Part shown: positions 10,670 through 21,732 of the stretch, in pieces
Layout: the number at the start of each line of letters is the position of its first letter
How positions within the stretch are numbered: position 1 is the stretch's first letter
Source of the DNA: Micropterix aruncella
Taxonomy: Eukaryota > Arthropoda > Insecta > Lepidoptera > Micropterigidae
Length of the DNA stretch: 64,000 bases
Direction: 5' to 3'
Assembly (NCBI GenBank): GCA_944548615.1
Contig: OX155961.1
Coordinates: 28,058,414 to 28,122,413, forward strand
Position numbers and translations under genes: made by a program
The notes under the pieces: model-generated
The model's database searches: none
What the model was told of the DNA's origin: nothing
What the model saw: the letters and a program-made list of their open reading frames with translations, nothing else

Positions 10670-10775
10670 AAATTTATTAGATAGATATCGTGCAAGGGGG
10701 CTATGTCCGACACTGCCTGTCTAACCTTCAGGCTCTTTAGTTTGAAGCTTTCCAGTCTCTCCAGGTTTCGTACTT
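10670..10775 (+). repeat. Composite repeat, last block (unit 3)
   Basis: GATATCGTGCAAGGGGGCTA through AGGCTCTTTAGTTTGAAG corresponds to 4850-4895 and 11540-11570, the block that closes the 1.4-kb unit. Here the intermediate blocks between satellite and this one are missing. Confidence 0.55.
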
Positions 10776-11490
10776 CGAACTTTAAAACAGTTCTCAGAAA
10801 ACCACTCTCTCTCACTCTTTTATTACGCACTCGTCCGCAGTCATCTCGAATATGCTTCTTAAATATTTTCTTTCATTATTCTTCCTAGCTATAATGTTCA
10901 CGCATATAAAATTAAACGTTAAATAATTTGTCTTTGAAACACTTCAATTATGTTTCTTTTTTGTCATTTCCCAATTACAACAAAGCAGCTACTTTTCATT
11001 TGCTTCAATAATTACAATCAAGAAGAAAAATCACATATGTAGTATTTTTCCATAAAATATTGTCAAGTTGTTTGGATTTTGTGATCTGCTTGTAATGGTA
11101 TCTTTCCGTGTACCATCGCGACTCACTCACCAATCGGAGCTATTCTACCTTTAGGAGATTGGCATAAATTATACACAAAACTTTTACATCTCGGCAATAA
11201 TGACGAATTCAACACATTCATCTATCGCTTTCAAGAGAGCAATGATTAATCACGTTGTTGTCATGTAAATGTAATTGCATAGTAATTATAATATGTTTTT
11301 ATGTATATATCTTTGTTTTAAAAAAATATATTTTGAAAATTTAAATTGTTTGAAAATTGAAAAATCGAAGAAGAATCATGTTTTGGTTGTAGAAACATTT
11401 AAAATTTTAGTCTAATGTATTGAAATAGCTGTATGATTCCTAAATACTAATGAAATTAAAATTAAAAATGTATTTATGTCTCATCTTCTT
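10776..11490. other. Unassigned AT-rich stretch
   Basis: I see no coding region, terminal repeats or tandem structure that can be supported. Short open frames on both strands lack any recognisable motif. Confidence 0.4.
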
Positions 11491-11494
11491 CTGT

Positions 11495-12350
11495 CGCCAG
11501 GTCCGCTACCGACCGTTGACGATCTTATTAGACAGATACCGTGCAAGAGGGCCATGTCCGATACTGTCCGTGTTTCGTACTTAGCCTAAACCTTTCTAGC
11601 GTGGCAACTTTATATCGAGCGACGCCGCTGAACGCAACCAACTAGTAAAGAGAGGACTGGTCGAACGCCGCCACTTAGACGTCTGATTGCCTTTACGATC
11701 TGAGCGGACGGTCGATATCGTCGCCAGCGCAATCCTGCTTTGTACTTTTATATTTCGCTCGCGTGCGCTTTATATTGTAAAACCTACAATAAATCTGTGC
11801 CACCACGAACAAGGCGTTTATCTGGAATCCTGCCATCCTTCACCAGCGACAAATTAGAGGTTGACCGAGCAGACCGCACCTCATTACAGTCCGTATAACT
11901 TCTAGGCTCCGTAGTTTGAAACATTTCAGGCTCTCATCATAGGTTGCATTTAGAATTTAACGATAACAGAAATGTCCAACAAATATATTCTGTATACGCT
12001 ATATCCAATACGATATTTTATTTGATTTCTATCCTCGCAGCTATTGTTCAAATACAAATATCCAAAAATACTGTAATTTCCGATAAAGTATTCCGCTACC
12101 GCGATCGTAAAAGTGACCAATCCCTAGTAATGAATGGTTACCGCTGCCGAGCGCTGCCATTTCATCTGCATTTCCCGGCCCAGCGTTTGATTAGCCAACT
12201 GATTAATTAATCTCGAGCATCGCTGCGCCGCCCCTTCCGTTAACCCGTTCGCACGTATCATTTAAATGCTGAATGAAATTAACTGCGGCCATAAACTGTA
12301 ATTAAGGCACCTCTAAAAATACTATCGCGAGAATCTGGTTAAATTTTCGT
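11495..12350 (+). repeat. ~1.4-kb composite repeat, unit 4
   Basis: The closing block GGTCCGCTACCGACCGTTG (11500) resumes after a solo LTR as CTAGGCTCCGTAGTTTGAAA (11903). It then runs without a gap into the opening block GTAATTTCCGATAAAGT and TTCCGCTACCGCGATCG (12070-12110). This last-to-first join repeats the one at 4881-4960 and is the main evidence for head-to-tail organisation. Confidence 0.65.
11571..11888. mobile_element. Solo LTR with 5-bp TSD
   Basis: A 318-bp TG...CA element begins TGTTTCGTACTTAGCC and ends CCTCATTACA. It is flanked on both sides by GTCCG (11566-11570 and 11889-11893). Comparison with the uninterrupted sequence at 4860-4890 shows that only this block is extra. It holds TATA-like stretches, TTTATATTGTAAA and an AATAAA at 11789-11794, as expected of an LTR carrying promoter and polyadenylation signals. 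No internal retrotransposon region remains, so LTR-LTR recombination is inferred. A 5-bp TSD fits Ty3/Gypsy or BEL/Pao; I cannot choose between them. Confidence 0.9.
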
Positions 12351-12358
12351 GTGAAAAT

Positions 12359-12700
12359 TTGACCACATCACGGAGTACAGAGAGAGAGAAGAGACATGCG
12401 AGTTCTCTGTATCTTTTCAAGATCTTGGATGGCGTCGCTCCCAATTATCTTACCGGCAGATATACTGCACTATCGGCTCATGGACGCCCTCTGAGATCAA
12501 AAGACAACCTGCTACTCTCTATCCCTAGTCACAGCAGTGACTTTTTCTTATTCTCTTTAACCGTGCATGGAGCCCGTCTTTGGAATGCTTTGCCGAAAAT
12601 GTGAGAACCGCGCCAAGCATAACAACTTTTAAAAACAGACTCATAGAGCGTTTGAAATCTTCCAGATAAATTCCCTTTCCCCTTCGATTCCCCTCCTTTT
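12359..12700 (+). pseudogene. LINE C-terminus, Jockey/CR1-like
   Basis: The frame reads SLYLFKILDGVAPNYL, then RPLRSKDNLLLSIP and VHGARLWNALP. This is the conserved tail after the thumb of CR1/Jockey-type reverse transcriptases, and it parallels YKVLNSPIAPPYL...VHSARLWNQLP in the LINE at 39909-41380. One A is missing from CCGAAAATGTGAG near 12600, which puts a stop there. The next frame continues VRTAPSITTFKNRLIERL. The 3' tail runs to AATAAAGAGTTTTTATTATT at 12924. It is 5'-truncated at 12355. Confidence 0.75.
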
Positions 12701-12933
12701 AAAACTTTAGCGTCCTTATAGGTGTTAGATTATTTTGATGTGGCAAACCTGTGCCCACAAAGAGTAAAGTATATATTTCTTTCTATCCTCTTTTATTTTA
12801 TTTGTCATAGGTACTCTTTATATAGGTTAAGTTATGTAGTCTACTCGCAAATAATGTTCATACAATAGTATAGGTTGGCTCTAAAATATTGCCTGCAGGC
12901 AATAAGCTCGCCCTTTCTTAAGAATAAAGAGTT

Positions 12934-12965
12934 TTTATTATTATTATTATTAATAATAATAATAA
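12934..12965. repeat. (TTA)n/(TAA)n microsatellite
   Basis: TTATTATTATTATTA runs into ATAATAATAATAAT, forming a short inverted microsatellite at the 3' tail of the preceding LINE. Confidence 0.8.
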
Positions 12966-13395
12966 TGTGTTATAATTTCAAAGTTTATTGTATAAATATT
13001 TATCTCATTTTGTGTTTGTTTGAAAAAACTTTATTGTACAAACAATATCAATATCAAACTTTATTGTACACACACATCATGTTGGGGCCTATTGCCATGT
13101 GGCAATGTCTTGTGACCATACCGCCAGGTTCATTGTGACTGAATATTTATGTAGATAAATTGATATATAATAAGTGTATTTTTTGTAAAATAGTTGTTAT
13201 AATTAATGAGTACATTTAATAATAAACAAATAATGGAAAAGGGGGCGAATTTAATAATCGTCCCCTTTTCCATTATTTTATCCCGTTCCTTTCTTTGATA
13301 TTCAAGAATATCAAAGAAAGGAACGGGATAAAATGACATGCTAAGAGACGGGTGGGAGTGGTGGGTATTTATACTTTAACCGCCTTTTCGATAAG
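12966..13395 (+). repeat. Composite repeat, middle blocks (unit 4)
   Basis: TTATAATTTCAAAG (12970), a doubled AAACTTTATTGTAC block (13027 and 13054), CCATACCGCCAGG (13118) and AATAAACAAATAATGG (13221) follow the unit's order. AGACGGGTGGGAGT (13345) resumes after a palindromic insertion. Confidence 0.55.
13232..13334. repeat. Second double palindrome
   Basis: Positions 13232-13244 and 13262-13274 are perfect 13-base inverted arms around 17 bases. Positions 13275-13303 and 13306-13334 are perfect 29-base inverted arms around AA. The two hairpins abut. Other copies of the surrounding repeat (7075-7160) lack the inverted material, so it was created in this copy. Confidence 0.9.
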
Positions 13396-14227
13396 GACGT
13401 ACGTGATAAGTCCGCTCTATTATCGCCCGAACTTGGAAAGGTTACAAAAAATGATCATTAATGGGTCTTACCATTGCGAAAGCTGTCGTTTGTGAGAATT
13501 GAAATGAAAAGTATTGTTATCGAGAAGCTATTGTTACTGAGAAATCTAATGAAAAAAAAAACAACAATTTTTACCTACTATACAATACAATCAACTACTT
13601 TAGTAGATAGGTATTCCTACAAACAAACTTCCTGTCTCGCGTCGGCGCATTGAATCCTCCTTACCCGGCTCCGTGGAGAGAAGAATCATCGCCCGTAGCC
13701 TGTCAGGCTTCTTGCGCCTTTCTCTTCATACTTTTTAATTACACACATATTTAATCAATAACTTACATATTATTAAAACATACTATTTCTTACATACAGA
13801 AATTACTTGTTCATTTACGACTTACATATTAATGATACGTCAACATTTCTTTTATGTATTTAGATATAGTTTTTTTAAAGAATATCCCGTAGCAGTATCA
13901 CCAATATCAATTGCTTAAGAGTATATCAGTCGCGGCTATTTCGGCTTGAAAGTTTTTTGAAAAAAAAATCGAGGTATAACACGGATGTAATATCTACCTT
14001 CCTTGGTGTTCTAGGTTTTTTTTTAGAAATATGGTGCAATTTGTTAGAAAGCGTAAAACTTGGCATGCATGGAGCTTTTATGTATATGCTTTAACTTAGG
14101 AGTAGGAACACTTTGAGAAATTATGGTTTCCCTCTCAATTTTCACAAAAACGGCTAAACCTACGAAAACACTGCGCTAAACAATGAGCTAAGAGCCAAAA
14201 TGCTTACATTAAATACGATATTGATAA
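13396..14227. other. Unassigned, no gene seen
   Basis: AT-rich sequence. TACAATACAATCAACTAC near 13583 is the reverse complement of a stretch near 28250 and looks like a LINE 3' tail with a TTGTA microsatellite. Nothing else could be supported. Confidence 0.4.
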
Positions 14228-14935
14228 TCTATACCTACTAATATTATAAAGAGGTAAAGTTTCTGATGTTGTAGGAAGTAATCTCTGGATCTACTGAACC
14301 AATAGAAATCCACGTTATTTGTAAGTGTCACAGGCTATATATTAATCCGAAAAACTAAAAGACTTTTTCGTGGTAGTCGGATTTAAAAAGTAAGTCGGAG
14401 AATAAGCTGTCGAACGAAAACGTTTCTAACTAACGCTGCCTCAACAATGAGAGATATATGATTGAGTTCTAAAGAAAATTTGTAGAGCTTGATAATGCCT
14501 ACAAAAAAGTCAGCGAAAGCATATGTCTAACTTTTATATTTAAGTCACAAAAAGTAGTATTTTATATTAAAAAATAATTCAAATCGTTAGGTCATGTTTA
14601 TTGGTCATATTATCTATGAATTCTTATCAAAATAAGTAAATTTATCGTCTCAAGTGTTTAAAACGAAAGAGTTTTCCATTTTACTACATATAATTTCCCT
14701 TTTACTGCATAAATAGTTAAAGAGATAATACGCTCACAAATAAGACGTCACTCACAAGAAAGCACTCACAAATAACATGCATGCAAATACATACATACAT
14801 ATGCAGTAAAAATATAACCCTTCTTTTGGCAGTCAGGAAATAAATCATAGCACTCGGTACTAACTGAACCACACTCATAATTTCATCATAGGTAAAACTT
14901 TTTACCGCCCAACGAAGTGGGCACGGGTCAGCTAG
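14228..14935 (+). mobile_element. Non-autonomous Helitron family 1, copy A
   Basis: It starts TCTATACCTACTAATATT directly after an A and ends CTAG directly before a T, the A|T insertion pattern of Helitrons. Eleven bases before the end is the hairpin GCCCAACGAAGTGGGC (14907-14922), followed by ACGGGTCAGCTAG. There is no target duplication, as expected. The 708-bp interior has no Rep/helicase frame, so mobilisation in trans is inferred. Copies B, C and D share the whole layout. Confidence 0.85.
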
Positions 14936-15540
14936 TATATAATAAAAACACTAAATGAAACAGTGTTTCTGTTGGACAGGACTGTGTTACTTTTATGTTG
15001 TTGAGCTAACCAACCAGCTAGTAAAGTGCAATGTTCACGTTTAAACAAGCTGGTACGGTAATATGATCAGTAAACATACTTACATTAGCCCTGGAAGCGC
15101 ATGGAGAGTGAAGCACACAAAAGTAAAAGATTATTTTTCCATTAAAAACACATTTCACTGGCGGACTGCGTTGCCGAAAGCCCTCCAGACTGATTCCGCT
15201 ATGCGGATTACTCGAGAGATTCTCTCATATTTTTTATTTGTCGTCGTTTTCGCCACGAAATAGACATCATTCAACGATTGAACCACGCTTTGCCAGAAAT
15301 ACTTTACTGAGAGAGATTCTGTAAAATATATCAGAAGCGGAAATGAATATTTTTTATGTATATATTCAGGATAAGAGTATTTCGAATACAAAGAAGATCA
15401 ATTCTCAGTTTGTTTACAATATTACCGCTAACATATTGCAGGACGTATTTCATTGAATCTGGAATCATGACAATGTATGCCGCTTATACATACCAGGGTG
15501 TTATGTATGCGATAAAAAACAAGTAGGTACTACATAGGTA
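14936..15540. other. Unassigned, no gene seen
   Basis: Mixed-composition sequence without motifs I recognise. Small open frames on opposite strands at 15063-15391 overlap each other and have no family features. Confidence 0.4.
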
Positions 15541-15566
15541 TATCTTTCTTCTCCGTCGTCACCTCA

Positions 15567-16095
15567 TTACTGAGGATCGTGGCCACTAGACAACAGTTTG
15601 CCTACGAGGCTCCTCCACTTCGAACTGTCTTCTGCATGGCGGGTCGCAGATTGTATTGACCCTTTTGTAACTTCTTTGATGAGGTCGTTCCATCTGGCCG
15701 GTGATCTGCCTCTGCTTCTTCTTCCCTCGACTTGATCCCGGGAAAGCATTTTCTCCAGATTCTCTGGGTTTCGCCTGGCAACATGACCGAAGAACTGCAG
15801 GACCCTTCTCATGCATACGGTGGAGAGTTCTTCCAGGACAGATTTGTTGGTGCGGCGTGCTGTCCATGGGATTCCTAGCATTTTACGCCAACACCACATC
15901 TCCAGTGCATCGATTTTGGTGCGTATAAGAGCCTTCAGGGTCCATGTCTCCGATGCATAGAGAAAGATCGAGAAAACCAGAGCTCGAACCAGCCTGACCT
16001 TAGTCAGCCTACTTATACGCCGATTCTTCCACAGCCTTTCTAGCTTGTTCATGACCGATCTTGCCATCTGGCTTCTGCGTGAGACCTCCTTTTCG
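15567..16095 (-). pseudogene. RTE-clade LINE C-terminal region
   Basis: A single open frame of 166 codons covers the end of an RTE reverse transcriptase. LYASETWTL (residues 36-44) and IDALEMWCWRKMLGIPW (52-68) are the family's thumb and linker signatures. VLQFFGHVARRNPENLEKM and GRRSRGRSPARWNDLI follow. The frame stays open about nine more codons upstream, then homology stops near 16095, so the palm, fingers and endonuclease are missing. The protein end is intact, with a stop at 15567. RTE proteins nick the target and reverse transcribe their RNA in place; this truncated copy cannot. Confidence 0.85.
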
Positions 16096-16099
16096 CAGG

Positions 16100-17319
16100 T
16101 ATATACTAGGTATATACTTTAACAAATTCCGATGTTCATTCGTATAACACGCGGAACAAACAAGACTGGTGTCCTTACAAAGTGCGTCCTATGTGAGGTT
16201 AGAAATACTGTCCTAAATCAATCCAACCTTTTTTTTTTAAATAAGATTTCATTGTGCGTCGAGGGATTTGGAGACGTTCAATTTAAATAAAAGCTCTAGG
16301 ATAGTCTTATTAAGAACCCTATTTATTTTATTAGGGACTTTGACAGTATTGGATCTTTTAGTCTTTAATTATTATTTCATGTTTTTTTTGACTATTTAAT
16401 TATTTTATTTATTTTATTTTCATTAAAATAAATTTAAAGCAGTTTACATATATTACAATTTACAATAAAGAACATCAAATTAAGTAGGTATCATATAACT
16501 AGATATAAATAAATAAGCAGGTATAAGTAGTAAGTAGGTAGGTAGTAAGTAGTAGATTAGTATAGGTAGGTAGGTAATAAGTAATAGGTATAAGGTATAA
16601 GTAAGTAAGTAGGTATACGTAGTTATTATATAACTAAACCACTTCATATAATAAACCACTATCATATAATTAAACTCAATTATTAAATGATGGCTTCAGT
16701 CCTATTTCGACTAACTAAGAAAAGTTTTCCTTGGGCAGTCATTCCATAAACACAGAGTCTTTGAATACGTTAAAAATATAATGTGTGAATACGTTAGACA
16801 TATGGATACGTAAAAAAATAAAATATTACGTTTACATTTTTTGCAGGTTACAGGTAAATTGAACTAAATTATAATTACATATATTCTCAAAAAATAACAA
16901 TCGTAGTAGTAACAGATACGATGACGTAAAAAAGACAGATGGCAGTCGGCACTAAAATGCATACAGAATTGTCTCAATAAATTTAACATAATGACGTCAC
17001 AACAGAGGCTATCGTGTATAGGACGACGAGCCGAGACGTCTTCCATTAGGCATTTTGCCTTTTTATGGGGTTTCGAGTGAGCCGGGCCCATTGGCCCGGC
17101 TTTTGGAATATGGCCTCGCAGGTCTTCGCGCCCTGCGGCAAGATTCGATGTTAGGCGCTTAGGCGCCTTAACAACTAAAGCATTATTTTGAATGCTGAAT
17201 TAATTAATTAAATTACATTATTAAATTAAATCAATTTGACAAAAAAAGACGGGTAATTTATATTATTACATTGTAACTTTTCATTTGTGATATTTCGATG
17301 TTGACTATTTTATAATTAA
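16100..17319. other. Unassigned; simple repeats and one hairpin
   Basis: GGTA/AGTA-rich simple repeats fill 16495-16630. A perfect 8-bp-arm hairpin, GCCGGGCC-CATT-GGCCCGGC, is at 17081-17100. GGCGCTTAGGCGCC follows near 17155. No coding region or element ends are supported. Confidence 0.5.
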
Positions 17320-18026
17320 CTAGCTGACCCGTGCCCACTTCGTTGGGCGGTAAAACATTTTACTTGGGATGAAATTATGAAAGTGGTTCGGTTAGAACTG
17401 AGTGCTATGATTTATTTCCTGACTGCCAAAAGAAGGGTTATATTTTTACTGCATATGTGTGTATGTATTTGCATGCCAATTTGACTATGTTACCGTTATT
17501 TGTGAGTGTCTCCTTGTGAGTGTCTTATTTGTGAGTGTCTTACTCTTTAACCATTTATGCAGTAAAAGAGAAATTAAATGCAGTAAAAGGGAAAAGTCTC
17601 TTATTTTAATAAGAATTCATAATTGTTGATAATATGACTAATAAACCTAACGATTTAAATTATTTTTTTTATACAAAATACTACTTTTTGTGACTTAAAT
17701 ATAAAAGTTAGACATATGCTGTCGCTGACTTTTTTCTAGGCATTATTAAGTTCTACAACTTTTCTTTAGAATTTAACCATATATCTCTCATCGTTAAGGC
17801 AGCGTTAGTTAGAAACATTTTCGTTCGACCGTTTTTTCTCGGACTTACTTTGCAAATCCGACTATTACGAAAAGTATTTTTATTTTTCGGATTAATATAT
17901 AGCCTATTACACTCACAAATAACGTGGCGTTATATTGGTAAAAGAATTTTCAAAATCGGTTCAGTAGATCCAGAGATTACTTCCTCCAATCTCACAACCT
18001 TTACCTCCTTATAATATTAGTATAGA
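17320..18026 (-). mobile_element. Non-autonomous Helitron family 1, copy B
   Basis: This is a reverse-oriented 707-bp copy. The 3' end CTAG is at 17320-17323, with the hairpin GCCCACTTCGTTGGGC at 17333-17348. The 5' end TCTATACTAATATTATAA is at 18026 reading leftward. Flanking bases restore A|T. It is nearly colinear with copies A and C. Confidence 0.85.
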
Positions 18027-18250
18027 TTATTCGTTTTTATATTTTGACTACCTGTATTTGTCATTTATTCCTTATATTTATACTTAGGTATTTTAGTAGC
18101 TCAATTTTTCTTAAAATATTTTATATTTGTATTAAATGGTTTTTACAAATTAAAGCAATAGCCGATCCATACACAAATGCATTATACATGCATGTACCAT
18201 TTACGATATATACCACATAATCATTAGTGCAGTCACTTTAGCAAAACAAT

Positions 18251-19260
18251 GGGGTAAATCTCCGAATGAGAGATAAGAAGCTGGAAACTCGTGTACAATC
18301 TTTATTTCAGCGTTCTATAAGTTGTCTCAAAAGTCTCATAAAATATCGTGTCTGCGTTGAAAGTTATTCAAGGTCAAAGGTCACCAAAATTGGTTTTTCG
18401 CGATTATCTAGATTTCTATAGCTCCAATGATGTTAAAATCTATGATAAAAAATATAGAGCATACGATTTGCGACAAATTTTGTAAAAACATTTTTTCATG
18501 CGCTCAATCGTTTCTGAGATAAAGGGCGGAGGGCGGAGAGCAGGCAGCGCTCAGCCATACATACTGTAATGCAAGGTCAACTGTGAATCTCGGTGAATAA
18601 TACACTGTATAAAGTTATTAAATCATTTCAATATCATTAGCAATAAATACTTTGTATTATTTATTACCTAAAACATTGTATCATTTATATACATTTTACA
18701 TACATCTATTTACATACATCTGATATATTAATTTATTAGTATGTACTTACCTACCTACTTTGTGTTATTAAAAACTCATAAAATAAAATACTTATTAAAT
18801 ATCTTAATAATATATAATTATTTATTTAAAATTGATTTTAAGAAGAAAAGTAATAAGTAATACAAATTATTCATTGTTAATTATAATTTAATGATTTAAT
18901 AAATTTATTCAGGGTATTATTCATTGAGTTTCACAGTTAACCTTGAATTACAGTATATATAGCTAAGCGCTGCGCGCTCTCCGCCCTCTATCTCAAAAAC
19001 GGTTTAGCGCATAAATAAATGTTTCATACAAAATTTGTCGCAAATAGTATGCTATATAATTTTTATAATAAGTGTTAACACCATTGGAGCTATAGAAACC
19101 TATATAATAGCGAAAAACCGTTTTTTTGTGACCTTTGTCCTTGAATAACTGACGACGCAGACACGAGATTTTATGAGACTTTTGAGACAACTTATAGAAC
19201 GCCATAATGAAGGTGTATACAAGTTTACAGCTTATTATCTCTCATTCCGAGGTGAAACCC
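18251..19260. mobile_element. Foldback element with ~350-bp terminal inverted repeats
   Basis: The left arm (18251-18600) and right arm (18905-19260) are imperfect inverted copies. GAATGAGAGATAA, GTTCTATAAGTTGTCTCA, GACACGA/TCGTGTC and the CTCCGCCCTC block recur on both sides in reverse. Between them is a 300-bp AT-rich loop. The ends read GGGGTAAATCTCCG and, reversed, GGGTTTCACCTCGG. No TSD is clear and there is no transposase, so the superfamily is left open. Confidence 0.75.
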
Positions 19261-19640
19261 TAATTTGACTGGACTACATGTATAATCATACCAAGAGTAG
19301 AGATTACTACCAACTGCTTTATTTCTTATAAAATATAATCGTTTGTATCACCCCAAGACTTTACCGGCAAGTAGACAAGGACAGACTTCATCTGAATATT
19401 AATTTCCTAATAAAATAAGCGTCCTCTCTCGGCCAGCAGAAGAAACCGGTTAGTTTTCATTGCGACCGCCTCGGACGGCGCGGTTCGTTTGTCGACTAAG
19501 GGCGAATTCGAGCAAAGCGCCAACAGATGGAGTTAACATTTAATTAAAATGAGTGTCGGAATTTAAATATGATTAATGTAGCTTATATATGAGAGATTCC
19601 AACCAACATTCAATTCAATTAAGGCCCAGGTCACCTGTGT
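19261..19640. other. Unassigned, no gene seen
   Basis: No motif or repeat relationship could be supported in this stretch. Confidence 0.35.
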
Positions 19641-19649
19641 ACCGTGTCT

Positions 19650-19905
19650 CTATGTCAAATATTTCGACATAAAATTATAACTATTGCGCCCCCTGGTGGA
19701 CCGATTTTAACAGAAACTATTTTAACTCTTGCCATGACCAAATTACGCCTGCATGCCAAATTTCAGCTCAATCGGATAAAGCGATTGGGCGCTATAGTGG
19801 AGTAATACACAGAGAGACACACACAGGACAGCTCAAAATGGACATTTCCATCTTCACCTCGAAAAAAACTTGCGCGTTCACAATACTCTCCCTCCTCGTT
19901 GGTTG
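19650..19905 (-). repeat. Dispersed repeat R, copy 1
   Basis: Read on the minus strand it contains TATAGCGCCCAATCGC, CGATTGAGCTGAAATTTGG and ATGGCAAGAGTT, then a CGGTCCACCAGGGGGCGC-type block. The same order occurs at 31560-31800, 45910-46500 and 59680-60475. Class unknown; the 3' end seen in the fuller copies is CTTGCCGGGAAAGTTTTGGG. Confidence 0.65.
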
Positions 19906-20167
19906 GTGGGCCGGGAAATACCTGAAAATATGTTCAAAAATCGCATCCCTTAGCTTTTAGAACTCGACGCACATAAGTAGGCAGAATATTACCGAAAATG
20001 CGGTAGATTTAATTTATTTGAGGAAGGTCAACATTAATTAAAACAGCGGTGTGATAATACGACAGTATATACTGTGGCAAATGTAATCAACTTTAATTAA
20101 ACACTAAAGTATTGATTTAAATCGCGGGTACATCGCAAATACATATTATGTGTACATATAGGAGTTT

Positions 20168-20215
20168 TTAGGAGCTAATGGACTCAGTACAGCTGGGCCA
20201 TTATGACCACGCTAA
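20168..20215 (+). repeat. Scrap of the GC-rich family start
   Basis: AGGAGCTAATGGACTCAG then GCTGGGCCATTATGACC matches the first ~45 bp of the unit at 62708-62755. It abuts the LINE remnant that follows. Confidence 0.55.
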
Positions 20216-20880
20216 ACATATAGAAACATGTAGACCTATTTTTAAAAGATTGAAAATCATGACTCTCACATCACTTTACTTATATAAGCTATTATTAGAT
20301 ATTGACACCAAAAAGGAAAGTCACGTAAAATTGAAAGATATACATACTTACCAAAAACACCAGATACAAGAATAATTTCATTCTACCATGCGTGGTTTTA
20401 AACGCTGCTAGGCAAAGTACCCAATTCTCAGAGCCTTATTATTTTAACCGCCTACCATGTAACATAAAAGGCAATAGCAACCTCAGAACGTTCTAAAAAC
20501 TCGTTTTACTCTATTGAGGAATTTATAAATTTTACAAAATGACTTTTTTTTACAGTCCCTTTATTTTAATGTAATGCGTATACTGATTATTTCATTTGTT
20601 GATTGTTTTAGCTTTAATTAATTATTTTATTGATTGTTTTAATTAAATGGTATCTTATGTTTAAATATAATTACAATGTATTTAGATTCTTCTTGGACAA
20701 AACATTATAAAAATTAGTTTGATTGATTATCTGATTATTGATGATTATTGATTTTGTTTGATCATTTCTGATATTGATTATTTTAATTGTTGATAGTTTT
20801 AGTTTTACTGCTTGTTGATTGCGCCTTATATAGCTTCTACTTAATGAAGTTTCTTCTAAAACGAAATGTTGTATGCTCTC
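20216..20880 (+). pseudogene. LINE 3' end, CR1/Jockey-like, decayed
   Basis: The frame from 20216 reads ETCRPIFKRLKIMTLTSLY and LKDIHTYQKHQIQE. This is the 'LFK.LKILTLPSLY...DIHSHNTR' region found near the C-terminus of CR1/Jockey-type LINE proteins. It stops at 20371. Further family-like codons, such as a degenerate YHV.KGNSNLRTF, appear in other frames up to about 20550. An AT-rich 3' untranslated region follows to about 20880. Several frameshifts show it is old. Confidence 0.6.
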
Positions 20881-20949
20881 TGGGCAGTTTGTTACTTAAA
20901 CATTGTATGTTTTTTTAATAATTCACACAATAATAAACTTGAACTAGAA

Positions 20950-21520
20950 CATGTGTTAGGGTCAGCACAACTCACAGGTCAGCACCCATCCGGTAGCCAC
21001 CACGCAGAAGTAAGAGCCCGGGTAAAAAGGACTCTGTGCCTGCGGGCTAGTTTCCATGGGAATCACTCTTCGGGCGCTCCTGGAAGGTTTGCGGACCGTG
21101 CTGTGTCGGTCAATCGACCGACCAGACCGGGGGCGTCTGGAAACGGCTATGTAACCTTACGGCAACCGCTCTTGATACGACCAATCGACTACCAGATAGC
21201 GGGCGAAGAGCTGGCAAAATACGCCTTGGTCCGCGATAGATTCGGTAGACACCGAATCACCGCTATGTAAAGGAGATGACCGCGCAAGCGACCTCGAACC
21301 TGTAGCTGAGAAATCTGGCCGAAGCTGGTAGTAAGTTCTAATTTCAATCCCAGTGTCTCGCGGTAAGGCGTTGGTCTCTTACGGGCGAGTGACGTAACTA
21401 AACAGTGGACTGTTTCGTCCCTAAGTCTTCTACGCTCACCTCACGGGAGACAGAACGATCAGTATTGTTAAAACTTCCTATTGGACTGGTTCGCCCGTTG
21501 TAGTTGACACCTTTAAATCT
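20950..21520 (+). repeat. GC-rich family, copy b
   Basis: It runs from GTGTTAGGGTCAGC through CCACGCAGAAG, TCCGCGATAGATTCGG (21229) and GGTAAGGCGTTGG (21361) to TTGTAGTTGAC (21498). Most of the unit is present. The first ~50 bases of the consensus and the terminal AGTTGT are not clear. No TSD was found. Confidence 0.75.
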
Positions 21521-21732
21521 GCATACACAGTTGAAGCACAATGAAATCATAGTCGTGTATCCTCACGTTATGAATTACGTCATCAGCCACCGTAGCAGCT
21601 GATTTATTTATGTATTCTTCGGAAACAAACAGCGCTTCGTTAACTATTGCCGATTATGTTGGTACAATATTTCACTGGCCGATTAATTGTTTACTACATT
21701 AGTGGCTTACAGTATCTTTGTATACGATGAAT

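Noticed and set aside
9564..10724. Overlapping 132-, 162- and 89-codon frames rich in Leu, Phe, Ser and Tyr
   Set aside because: They follow the 123-bp satellite monomers. Openness comes from low complexity, and frames change with each monomer.
17081..17100. GC hairpin as a transcription terminator
   Set aside because: Hairpin terminators of this kind are bacterial. Here it has no gene upstream and no functional support.
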